From NCBI GenBank assembly GCA_022496805.1, contig CM040085.1:9825811-9889810 (forward strand): 64,000 nt of DNA, read 5' to 3'. The notes under the pieces were generated by a model, which ran no database searches, was not told where the DNA came from, and saw nothing but the letters and a program-made list of their open reading frames with translations. The number at the start of each line of letters is the position of its first letter. Within the stretch, counting starts at the first letter, position 1. Below are positions 48,501 to 59,060 of this stretch, one piece after another. This stretch comes from Pohlia nutans. Its lineage: Eukaryota > Streptophyta > Bryopsida > Bryales > Mniaceae. A program made the translations under genes and the position numbers.

Positions 48501-51500
48501 TTTATCAATGAATCCCTGGCTCTACAAGTAGATGAGGAAACCTCAATTGATTCCTCGGGTGTTAGAACTAGCCCCGACTCAAGAATGGTGTGCTAGATAT
48601 GAGGTTACCATTATGGTCACAGGGCACAGTGGGAGCCAATACTTAGACTGGTAGAGAAAATTAATTCTAAATGTTAGATTAGCCCAGGTTCCAACTTTCT
48701 AAGGGGGATCCGCACAGAGAATTGGGTTGAGTATTTCAATTGGGTTGAGTGTTTTCAACCAAACTCAACCCAACCAAGGGCCACATAGCATAGGCGGGTT
48801 GGGTCAGGTTGAATTGGAAATGGATTGAATTGAACAGTTGGGGGAGGCACTGTTGAATGCAGTAGTGTAAATTTTCAACCGAGAGAGGGAACCACTCTCC
48901 TTGTGCGACTCTGAGTTAAAACCCTTTTCAATCCAAAAGCACCTAAAATTTGCGTCTCAACTCCTTGTAAAACTTCCTCTAAACAACTAGGTCGGGGGAG
49001 CGAGAATGTGACATTTTCAATTTTCAGTACAGTAGTACCATAGCAGGGTCGCCACCCCGCGAGCAAATATTTATTATTTTTTGAAAAATGAATTCCTTGA
49101 TTTTCGTTTTTGAGCAAAAAAATGATTAAAAATGGCCCAAAATGGCTTAGAAGTAGCAGCATATAGCTAAATACAATTGATTCTATTTTTGTTTTTTTGT
49201 CCTCATAATTTCTGGTTTTTTACGTTTTCTTTTTTTTGAATTATGTTTTGGCAACCCTGCTATGGTACTACGATACTCTAGGGTATTGCTCCCCTGGGCC
49301 CTGTGTAACATTGCACCTGTTATCTGGTGTGGTCTACCCTCGAGGGGGGAAGTAGTCCTGCACCACTGGTCCTTTGTCTGGTGGACATTGAACCACTCAC
49401 GGATGGGTCGAACAGACACTTTATTCACGCCGGCCTCGGAAGAGGACCGGAATTCTTACCACTTATCTGTTGTGTAGGGTTGGAGGAAATCAGTTGAGTC
49501 TGAATGCCCCACCTCCACCCCCGGGCACACCTCCCCTCGCGCCGCGGGCGCCGTCCACACCGGCACCGGGGTCGGGATCAGGCTCAAAATCCAGCAGCTC
49601 CTCGGGATTTCCTACAGGAGCGATCATCGGAGTGGCTGTGGGTGGTGCGGTGCTCCTGGCCGTCTTGGCTCTGCTTGTCTGGTTCTGTTGCATCAAGAAA
49701 AAGCGCTCTGGAAAAGCTTTGGACGACCCGGAAGCCCTGGCCAATCGTAGTAGCCGAAGGGCATGGTTCACTCCTCTCATTTCTGGTAATAAAAGTCCAC
49801 ACTGACCAACACAACTTGTATACTGCCTTTCATAATAATAATAATACTAATACTAATATTAACCATAATAATAATAGTATACTGAAGATTATGATATCAT
49901 AGAAATTGTTCAATAATACTGCATGATGTGCGTACTAGTATGAACTAAATCAACAATTCAATGTTGACCTTTGCTATAATTTTTAATACCCAGATGAGCT
50001 CCATTAGCTATTCCTATCCTATGCTGTGGATTATGATATCATAGAAATTATTTGATAATACTGTATGCTCTGTGTACTAGTATGAACTAAATCAACAATT
50101 CAATGTTGAACTTTGCTATATTTTCAATACCCGGTTGAGGACCATGGATATATTATAGATTATGATATCATAGAAACTGTTTAATAATACTGTATGATGC
50201 GTGGAGTAGTATGAACTAAATCAACAATGCAATGTTGACATTTGCAATACCCGGTTGAGGACCGTGAGCTAGCAAAATGAAGTACCTTGAATTTTAGTGA
50301 GACCCTGTTACTACCACTGGTCAAAACAAATGACGGAGTACTGAATATCTGACTTGAATTCATTCATGCAGATAAAGCACCGAAGCACAGAGTTTTCGAG
50401 CCAGGTAAACGTCATAGACTCAACTATGAAGCGTAATCAGCTTTTAAAAGTTCATTTGAATTGAGAATGCAGAAGAGAATTTGGTAATTTTAGTTGATTG
50501 AATTCTGAATTGGAATCAGGTTAAAAGGGGGTTTTGATACAGTGGGTGGGTGTGAGTTTGTGCAGCGCCCCTTGACAAAGGAACTATTGAAGAACCCACA
50601 GTAAAAGCTTCTCCTCCAGTGAAGACACTCAAAGCGCCTCCATCATTCAAGGGCATCAGCGCCATGGGCATGATGAAACCCAGCAGCCAAACAGGAGTAG
50701 CAGGCAAGGTGAACAAGAGCAACATCGCCGCGACCGCGTTCTCTGTGGCTGATCTGCAAGCAGCCACCAACAGCTTCTCCCAAGAGAATTTGATTGGCGA
50801 AGGAGGTCTGGGACGCGTCTACCGTGCCGAGTTTCCAAATGGCCAGGTCAGCATTCCAAACTTTAATTTTGTGTGTTTTTGAATGCAAGTCTAAACAGTT
50901 TTGGACCAACAAAAGCCGAGTATAATTTCACTTTGAAATTGGTTTGAATCTCTCAAACCACAATCACTAGTAGAAATCTTGTCTAATGTGACATGTCTTT
51001 AATGACTAAATGTCTGTAACGACATGTCCATAATGACTCAAAGACCTCTTTAGTCATTAACCCCTAAAGGACCAAGGATTCATGGTTTTAAAATGACAAG
51101 TTTAAACGATCATATTGTGAAAATCATAATTTTAATGGGACCAAATTTTATATCACTGGAATTAGTGAAGAATATTACATAAGTTGAATAAAAATTAACA
51201 AAAAAATTAACAAAAAAAAATCTACATAAAATCTACTCAAAATTACTGAAAAAAAACAGGAGCCACCTGGTGGCCTTATGGTCCTTTAGGGGTTAAAGAC
51301 CTGTCACATTAGACAAGATTTCTACTAGGGAAACCACAATGCAATTCTTTCTCAGCATTGTATGCTACTACCACTTTCATTTTGATAGATTTGAATTACA
51401 CTCATGGAATGCAAAAGTTGCTAAACAATATTCGGTTTTGTTTGTGACTACTTTAGTTATTACCTCTATTTTGACTGACCAGCTGTAGTTTTAAGACTCG

Positions 51501-54160
51501 ATGGATTTTATTTATTTTTTGCAATTGGTTTATACCATGTCACTAACTGTGGATTCTGCCCAAACCCGGGGCCAGGTCTTGGCCGTGAAGAAGATCGACA
51601 GCAGCGCTTCCATGGTGCAGAATGAGGAGGATTTCTTGACGGTGGTGGAGGGACTGTCTCGTCTGCAACACACCAATACTGTGGAGCTTGTGGGTTATTG
51701 TATCGAACATGACCAGAGATTGTTGGTGTATGAATATGTTAGCCGCGGCACCCTCAATGAATTGCTCCACTTTTCTGGTGAAAACACCAAAGGTCTTTCT
51801 TGGAACGTGCGCATTAAGATTGCCTTGGGATCGGCCCGTGCTCTTGAGTAAGCACATTTCCTTTCTTTTAATTCTAATTTTAATCTCAAATGAAGCAGGC
51901 GAACTGTTCCATTGCAAGACTGGGATATTTCTTCATTCCAATGAATCAATGCTCTTCTATTCATGCTAGAAATAACATGCCGAGCCATAGGATTTCTGTT
52001 GTTATTTTCATAAAGAAGCTCCAATTTCTTTCACATTACTAGACATAACCTCTAAAGTCTTGTCTCAAAAGTAAAAAAAATGAACCAAGTTGACAAGTTA
52101 TATAACCATGCTCTCCATATCCAATGCTGGATTGCGAGCTCTACAGAAATGGACTTCATTGAGGTTATTTAGACTATCAGAGTCAGATACTGGCCCCCTT
52201 GTTTTTTTTTTGGTTTTTTTTTAAATGAGGAAGTTTGACACATATTGTGGAGTTTCTTAGGGTGATATGTTGGGTTTTTTTTGGGTCACCAGGTATTTGC
52301 ACGAAGTCTGTGCTCCACCGGTGGTCCACCGTAACTTCAAGTCTGCTAATATCTTATTAGACGATGAGCTTAACCCTCATGTTTCGGACTGTGGATTAGC
52401 TAGCCTTGCACCATCTGGTTCTGAGCGTCAGGTTTGTACTCCTCACAACACAGCCTTTGTATGCAGTCAATGCAGTTTCTAGAATTTAAAATTATGTATT
52501 CATTTTAGAATTTTCGTGCTTCTATGCTTCATACACACAATGGATGATGATGATGATGATTATTGTTATTATTTTAAAGCTGGACTTGTGAGTGCATCAA
52601 TCGATTTGTCATTTGGCTACTGTTAGCAGGTGTCAGCACAGATGATGGGTTCCTTCGGTTACAGCGCCCCGGAATATGCCATGTCTGGAACTTACACAGT
52701 CAAGAGCGATGTTTACAGCTTCGGTGTTGTGATGCTGGAGCTTCTCACAGGGCGCAAGCCTTTGGACAAGTAAGTACTTGGCACACCCTTAATTTCCCAC
52801 ACGCTTTGAATTTTTATTCAGATAATATTTTGGTTACTTGATGAAGGAGACGGTCTGAGACGGTCAAAATTAACCAAGACGCCGAAGGTGAACCTCATGT
52901 AACTTTTCTTTAAGCAGTTTTGAGTGAGTTGGTCATATATGGGCTTTCGTTTGTCCAGTTGTATCGATGAACACATGCAATGTTCTGATGATAACAAATT
53001 TGGCCCCATCTGAATTATTTATTATTATTATATTGTCCACTATATATGATTAATTGAATTGGTCAATTTAAAACTATGAGTTCTTGGTCCTGTGAGCCAA
53101 GTGGTTGCTGAAGTTCTGATTGACTGATTGCAGCACAAGGCCAAGATCAGAGCAATCTTTAGTGCGATGGGCGACACCCCAGCTCCACGACATTGACGCT
53201 CTGGCCAGAATGGTGGATCCAGCGTTGAAGGGGATCTACCCTGCTAAATCTCTCTCTCGGTTAGCTGATATTGTTGCCCTCTGTGTTCAGGTAATGCTCG
53301 TCTCATGCCTTCAATTTAACCTAGTTTGCAACAGTAATCTTCATGAATACAAGTAGTAACTTTCATCAATGACTTTGGCACTGGCATTGGAAACACGGAA
53401 GTCAAACTTCGTTATGAGAAATAACATGTCAAGCCATGGGAGTGGTCATTCATCCACTTCAGGACTCGGTGACGTGAAAGTTGAGCCTAGTTGTAAGAAA
53501 TAACATGTTAAGGATGTCATTTCCAGAACCAGGCTGACTTTCACATATCCTCAATGATTCGATCATGCTAAATCAAGGGTCTAAAATGAAGGTCACCATG
53601 CTGCTAAAGAACACGATAATGAGATATGACATTATGACCATGCCCTCCATAATTATCCAATACTTGATTTTCGCTTCCATGACATTTCCATTATCGTTGG
53701 ATGACCTCTGTTTGATATTGAATGGTCACAGGACCTACTAGTGCTTGATAGGCCCATGTTAATGGTTCATATCTTACGTCAGAAATCTTGTCTAATGTGA
53801 CAAGTCTTTAATGACTAAATGTTCGTAACATATCCCTAGTGACGTAAAGATCACTTAGTTTGCGTTACTATGGACATTTAGTCATTAAAGACCTGTCATA
53901 TTAGACAAGATTTCTACTAGTAAGTTAATCTTTCTAAAATTTTAAGGTGGTTATTTTAATGTTACTTTGGCTTGTTTGGATGATTGAACCTGAATGTTGT
54001 CATGGTGGTGTGAGCACAGCCTGAACCAGAGTTCCGACCTCCCATGTCGGAAGTGGTGCAAGCTCTAGTGAGATTGATGCAGCGGGCAAGTTTGAGCAAG
54101 CGCAGGTCTGAGTCTGCCTCGGGAATGGAGGCGCACGAGCCATCGGAGACATCTCTTTGA
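45550..54160 (+). CDS. SRF: STRUBBELIG-receptor-family LRR receptor kinase, 17 exons
   Basis: Exons: 45550-45646, 46414-46552, 46731-46808, 46899-46964, 47213-47281, 47465-47539, 47666-47737, 47996-48067, 48198-48260, 49478-49785, 50372-50404, 50566-50846, 51576-51847, 52293-52431, 52630-52769, 53134-53290, 54020-54160. All introns are GT-AG and the sum is 2202 nt (733 residues). Order: signal peptide 1-27 ([17 protein letters not shown]), N-cap with [10 protein letters not shown], seven LRR exons (about 79-244), a Pro/Ser-rich stalk, TM about 291-315 before CCIKKK, then a kinase domain. The Gly loop is GEGGLGRV 435-442 and Lys is 456. The HRD position is HRN (554-556), DFG is DCG (574-576), and APE is 601-603. 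HRN and DCG are known SRF traits and imply weak or no catalysis. SRF proteins act at the plasma membrane in cell-shape and tissue signalling. The paralogue is not assigned. Confidence 0.93.
49035..49268. mobile_element. TA-flanked MITE in SRF intron 9
   Basis: Ends GTACCATAGCAGGGT(C/T)GCC are inverted, and TA lies on both sides (49033-49034 and 49269-49270). Length is 234 bp, non-coding. The mariner-like duplication is inferred from the TA only. Confidence 0.65.
49887..50275. repeat. tandem repeat of about 130-140 bp, three units, in SRF intron 10
   Basis: GATTATGATATCATAGAAA recurs at 49887, 50029 and 50158 (spacing 142 and 129 bp). The units share AGTATGAACTAAATCAACAA and TTGAGGACC-type segments. 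A simple AATAATACT-type microsatellite precedes it at about 49831-49875. Confidence 0.85.
50965..51330. mobile_element. CACTAGTAGAAATC MITE with 10-bp target duplication, in SRF intron 12
   Basis: Ends CACTAGTAGAAATCTTGTCT and the complement at 51311-51330 are flanked by an exact 10-bp repeat AAACCACAAT (50955-50964 and 51331-51340). A 9-10-bp duplication suggests Mutator-like rather than CACTA transposition. A piggyBac-like element (51061-51292) is nested in it. The body without that insert is about 130 bp and closely matches 53780-53920. Confidence 0.8.
51061..51292. mobile_element. piggyBac-like MITE, TTAA-flanked, nested in another MITE
   Basis: TTAA (51057-51060) is followed by CCCCTAAAGGACCA. 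The right end gives CCCCTAAAGGACCATAAGG in reverse complement before TTAA (51293-51296). The 232-bp insert splits a MITE. The uninterrupted sister MITE at 53780-53920 reads TAGTCATTAAAGACCTGTCA with a single TTAA at 53885-53888, which is the empty site. Confidence 0.9.
53780..53920. mobile_element. sister copy of the CACTAGTAGAAATC MITE, in SRF intron 16
   Basis: The 141-bp palindromic sequence starts CAGAAATCTTGTCTAATGTG, with a decayed outer left end, and ends AGACAAGATTTCTACTAG. It mirrors 50965-51330 without the nested insert. Confidence 0.75.
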
Positions 54161-55134
54161 ATCAAATGAAACTTACAGACAGTAGTCAACAAAGAAAGAG
54201 ACTCGGCTGGTCGTCTACGGAACTCTGATTACAGCCGGTAACTACAACTATTGTTGATTAGGGTTTTGAAATGACTGTGGATCTGTCCACAACGGGGAGA
54301 ATCAAAACATATGATCATTCAGGTCCGACCAGTTAGACCGTGGAGTGGAGGCTAACTAGTTTCAATCCTCTCTAGTAGGATGAGTTTGTGTAACAAAGAG
54401 ACCTGTTCACACCGGGGTTGAGGTTCTTGCCGAAGCCCAAATCTGACTGTCTCATGGTTGGGACTTGTAGAGATTCTTTAGTTTCTGATCATGTAGATAA
54501 AATTGATTATGTTGGGGATCATCGAGGGAGTACGTCGTAGTAAGTTATTAGTTCCTCATGCACAGCCTAGAACATTCTTTAGGAGGTTTTTAAGCCTAGC
54601 GTAACCGTCTTGGTGTACGTTTTTGTATTGCTTCTGACAGTAGCACTAATAGCATCGATTCCTCTATCAGCTTGGTTCGTGTTTAGAAAACTATCACTAC
54701 CATTCTGGTGGTCCTCGATGTAAACGCCGCATAATTTGCTTTTTTATATAACAGTGATGCCGAATCACTAAAGAGCTCTGTTTTGGAGTCCCCATTTGCC
54801 GGCTGTGTTCACTGTAGTCTGTTGCTTCAATTCAGTGCATGATTTCAATTCTATGTTTTTATTCTATGATACCAGCAAAAGGTTTCGTGAGAAAATGTAA
54901 TTGGAACTATTTTTAGATTCAAAGATGAGAAAAATCTGATAAATTTTAACAAGAAGAAGTGTTTGGTGGTGAATATTCCTGTTAGATTAATATTGTTGGG
55001 AAAATGGCCAATTTTTAATTTATTTCTTCCTTTTTTTCCTTCTAATATCTAGAAATGAAAATGTACGTATACGCTATTTTTAGTTTCAGAAGGCTGTGGC
55101 CACTATTCATGTTGTAGCAGTTTGTAGTATTGCT
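54161..55134. other. 3' UTR and downstream region of the SRF-like gene
   Basis: No coding support. The moderately GC-rich part up to about 54800 is likely transcribed 3' UTR. No single poly-A signal stands out. Confidence 0.4.
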
Positions 55135-55136
55135 TA

Positions 55137-55541
55137 GTAGGGTAGATTGTCCTATTACCAACCACTTAAGCAATCTGACCTATATTTGGCAGTGGTAAAT
55201 CCGAAAAAAATTATGACCGCGTTCAAAATAGGATTTCATGAGGATTGCAAAAAATTGCAACTTATAATTTGCATTTCTCAATTTTATACAAAATTCCAAA
55301 GTGGAAAGTAACCTGTGACCCAAATCCAACCACTAGGTTTCCCCATGTCCACACCATGTGGTGCTAACTTTCACTCACAATGATACCCAAAACCACCAAC
55401 TATTTCTTCGCAATGCTTAGCGTGCCATTGGTCTACTTGAATAGTGAAATTGGTGGTTTTGGGTCTCAACAGTGGTGGCTCCAAGAAAAGTCTACATGTC
55501 ATAATTGGGGCAGTGGTTGGTAATAGGACAATCTACCCTAC
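55137..55541. mobile_element. TA-flanked MITE, 405 bp
   Basis: Inverted ends GTAGGGTAGATTGTCCTATT, continuing ACCAACCACT, are flanked by TA at 55135-55136 and 55542-55543. No coding capacity. The TA flanks suggest a mariner-type origin. Confidence 0.8.
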
Positions 55542-55543
55542 TA

Positions 55544-57609
55544 CCAATTCTACAATTGGAACCCGACACAATAGGTGTTTTAAGGTGATCAAAAAATTAA
55601 AGGGACTTATCTTGTAAAAATTACCCCGTGGTAAAAAAAAGACCGTTTGACAAGAATAAAATAAAATTTGTGATTGTTTGACTATACATAAGGTTCTTAA
55701 GTCCATGTACTGCTCACCTCCCAAGTTGTTCATATTCTGTTAGGGAATAATATAAGAGATTCAAGAATACAAAATTTTGTCAATAAGTTAAACTCAACCA
55801 AGGTTGAGTTGGTTGCTTCTTGCCAATGATAGTCCATTGAGTCCATGTTCCTTGACACTTTCTAGATTTTTTTATAAAAGAATATTGTAGAACTTTGATG
55901 ATTTCGAGATTCTTTGTTAAAAACTATCATAGAGTTCCAAAGATCGAGGAGGGTGTGATTCCCGAACTGCTTAAGAACCTTATGTATGTGTCAAAAAATA
56001 AAAATGAAATTACCATGTTTTTGTATGGTAATGGTAAATATTTATATAGTGTGAAATGTCGATAAACTAGTATGGGTCCTCTTAAGACCCTATTCAGTGT
56101 AGAAGCACCACCTCATGTAGGAATGTTTTGCTTTGATTGAAGCCTGTAATTTGGTGATACAGAATAAACCATGTCAATTTTAGCACAATTTGTGTACACT
56201 ATACTGAACATAACTGCAGTAATTCTGTTGGACTAAATAATGAAACAATTACCTGTCAATGGACTTAAGTTACTGAATCAAACAAGCGCTATGTTGTTAA
56301 CATCCAGGAATTTCATGGATTGACTCAAATCAAAATATTCAATTGATTGGTCTGAAATGACCATAGTTAACGTACCCAAATGATCCCAATTGTTGACTTC
56401 ATTGATTCACTTTGGACCTATGAGCATTAGTGAAAAGAAGTCTTTGAGCACCAAGGAATAATGTTTGGAGAGTGATATCCAAGGCCCAAATTGGCACCAA
56501 GTGCCAAATAATATGGACCTTGAGCACCATGCTACAATACTGTGTAAATGTTTGAAAATGCTTGACTGATTGCCGGTGATATCTGATCTTCTTTACTGCT
56601 CCACATCAACATTTCAAAACATTGTTATTTTGAAGTCCTTATTGATCTAATTCAATGAATCTGATTCAATACATATTATAGGTAAAATAGTATTATAACC
56701 TATTCTGTTTAGTGCGTTCAATCTTTCCTATTTTATGATTGAGGTACAATTGCTCATGTTGATCTAAAAAAAGAATTTTAATTTGATGTTACGTTCACTG
56801 AATAGAGTTTATCTTCAAAAGAGGGCATCAAAGGTAGCACGTGCAAACTTGGTTCTTGTCGCCAAGTTGGCGACAGTTCTTCCAACAGACCCTTCATCCA
56901 CGATGGTCCTTCAAGTAAGAGTTTCTCTCTCTTATGTCCATTGCACTAGCAACTGATATATATGTATATATAAAGAAGGAGAAGGATGCCAAAGCCCTTT
57001 GCTTAGAAGGCATTCTTGCTCAAAATGCACTCATTCCTATGGGCAAGAGTTGGTGCCTATTAAACTAGCAGGTTGCACTTGGACTACAATGTTGCCTGTA
57101 GAAATCGAACCACCTATCTCCACTGGTAAAAAAGTGATCTTTTGGGAACCAAGGAACAAAAGGGTATTATTGAACAATAGATTGGGAGTAATTAAAATAA
57201 AATTGATGGCTCTTCAAATTTGTAGAGGATATTTTCCTTTGATTTTTTGTTTTCAAAATGATAACTTCCTAAAAACATTTCTGTCAAAAATAACAAACTT
57301 CTAAATTTTTGGGTTTTTGTAGTCATATTTTTCATTTTACTTGATTGCATTTTAACTTTTAATTAAACATAATATTGTAGTAATCACATGATATTGTAGT
57401 ATACAAATTAAACATTCCTAAATTTGGCAGTTATACAATCTCCGATTTTACAGATATTCTCAAGCAAATATTTCTCTTAAGTCGAATGACTCTATTGGAA
57501 TTTTTTCTATTGTGACTCATAATTATGCAGCTCTAAAGTCTTATGAGTCAAACTACACTATAAAGATAACTTGATGTGATTTTGAGTTGAGAAGACTCTC
57601 TTTCAAGAA
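55544..57609. other. intergenic DNA, no recognised gene
   Basis: Includes a segment at 56815-56890 (AAAGAGGGCATCAAAGGTAG...CCAAGTTGG) that has a diverged direct copy at 58880-58945. A 101-codon frame at 56999-57304 is not recognised. Confidence 0.4.
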
Positions 57610-58675
57610 GTTATACTAATTGGATTGTAAGCACATTTTGCCTCAAATTGGTCATGTGAGGATATCTTTCCATATAGTTCATTGGAACAACCATTCAAAG
57701 ACCCTGTTGGAAACTTCCCAAAATACATAAAAGACCAAGGACTAAAACTACAAAAAATAATTGCTGGAATTTTTAAACACATAAACAAATGGGTAAACAA
57801 CACCAAAATAGACCTTGAACAATCAAATACTTTCTGGGAAAGCATGGAAATCACAGACACACAAATCTTACAATTACTAAAATTTAGATAAAAACAATAC
57901 ATGGGAAATCACTGCAAACACTGGCCCACATGACACACATCCATTGATTGCCTAATATGTCACGCTCAGTCAATAGATACATGGCCGCATCTACTTATTA
58001 CATGTCCAAAACAAAACATACACAACTTTAGAATAAAAAGACACAACAACGCACTTTGGGAACTACACAAAATGTTCATGAGCAATTAGAATATAAGATA
58101 CTTCAACTTAATCAACGCTAAAAAAAATCAAAATAGAACTTCTGAAAATACAATACCACCTTGGCTACTCCCATGCACATGCACCACACAACAATGCCAA
58201 TGTAATGCAAAACTCCGTCTTGACATACTACTAGTACTAAACCATCCATGTGATGAACCGCACCCAACAAAACCACACCCATTCATAATTATAATACAAT
58301 TCATAGAATTCACATATTGTCATGATAAATTTCCACCGGAAAGTAGAACAAACAAAACAACAAAATATGAACTCCTTATGAGAGACATAGAAAACCGAGG
58401 ACGGACAGTTTCCCCCATGTTTGTAGTTACTGTCGGAGCCCGACGGGGCACTACACAGAAACGTCAAACACATCCTCAATAACCAACTACATATCAAAGT
58501 CTATTTACACCTAATAAACAAAGCACTAAAAGCCATACACACTAACGCTATCAAATACTTACAATACATTATATTCACCAAAAGACAAATAGAATACAAA
58601 CACTGCCAATACTCCCCTAAAACAAAACAAGAAAAGATCCAAGAACTATCACACTTAGCTCAAAGTATGAGATAA
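57610..58675 (+). pseudogene. LINE 3' fragment with CCHC knuckle and restriction-like endonuclease
   Basis: One frame runs from about 57640 to 58479 with three stops (57889 TAA, 57931 TGA, 58087 TAG), then shifts near 58460 and ends at TAA 58673-58675. It contains ILQLLKFR, the knuckle CLICHAQSIDTWPHLLITC (C-x2-C-x9-H-x4-C), and RIKRHNNALWEL. Then come IPPWLLPCTCTTQQCQCNAK, LRLDILLVL, IQFIEFTYCHDKF, and KYELLMRDIENRG. A CCHC knuckle followed by an Asp, then an E-F-T-Y-C-H-D block and a Lys-bearing helix, is the arrangement of the restriction-like endonuclease at the C-terminus of R2/NeSL/Utopia-type non-LTR retrotransposons. The reverse transcriptase is absent (5' truncation). The clade is inferred. 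Confidence 0.5.
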
Positions 58676-58975
58676 TGCCATACGGCTTAAATTCATGGGC
58701 CATACAAGAATCGAACCCGGACCTCCTAGTACAAACTCTTTAGACTTCTCATAGTATATTCCAACTTAAAGGAGTGACCATCCAGCACACAACTTCCCAC
58801 ATAACTGATACAACCTTAGTCAAAATGTTAATTTTACTTGCTACTTGTTACTTTTTGTTTTGTGACTATAGAATCTACCCTCGAAAGAGGGCATCAAGGG
58901 TACGTATCATGTGCCATTTTGGTCCTGCTGGCCAAGTTGGTAGCACTTTCGTCAATAAACTCTTCATTCATGTTG
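58676..58975. other. sequence downstream of the LINE fragment
   Basis: On the minus strand GGTCCGGGTTCGATTC (about 58693-58708) matches a pol III B-box, but no A-box at tRNA spacing is seen. The second copy of the 56815 direct repeat (AAAGAGGGCATCAAGGGTAC) starts at 58884. Confidence 0.3.
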
Positions 58976-59060
58976 GCCCTATGGGCCATAGTTACTCTCT
59001 CTCTAGTTCACGTTGGCCCTATGGGCTAGAGTTACTCTCTCTCTAGTTCATGTTGGAAGA
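58975..59060. repeat. two-copy tandem repeat of about 43 bp
   Basis: GTTGGCCCTATGGGC followed by AGTTACTCTCTCTCTAGTTC occurs twice in a row, with a third partial start CATGTTGG. Confidence 0.8.

Noticed and set aside
58690..58745. tRNA gene on the minus strand (GGGTTCGATTC B-box)
   Set aside because: No A-box at the right distance and no acceptor or anticodon stem could be folded by eye; at most a SINE scrap.
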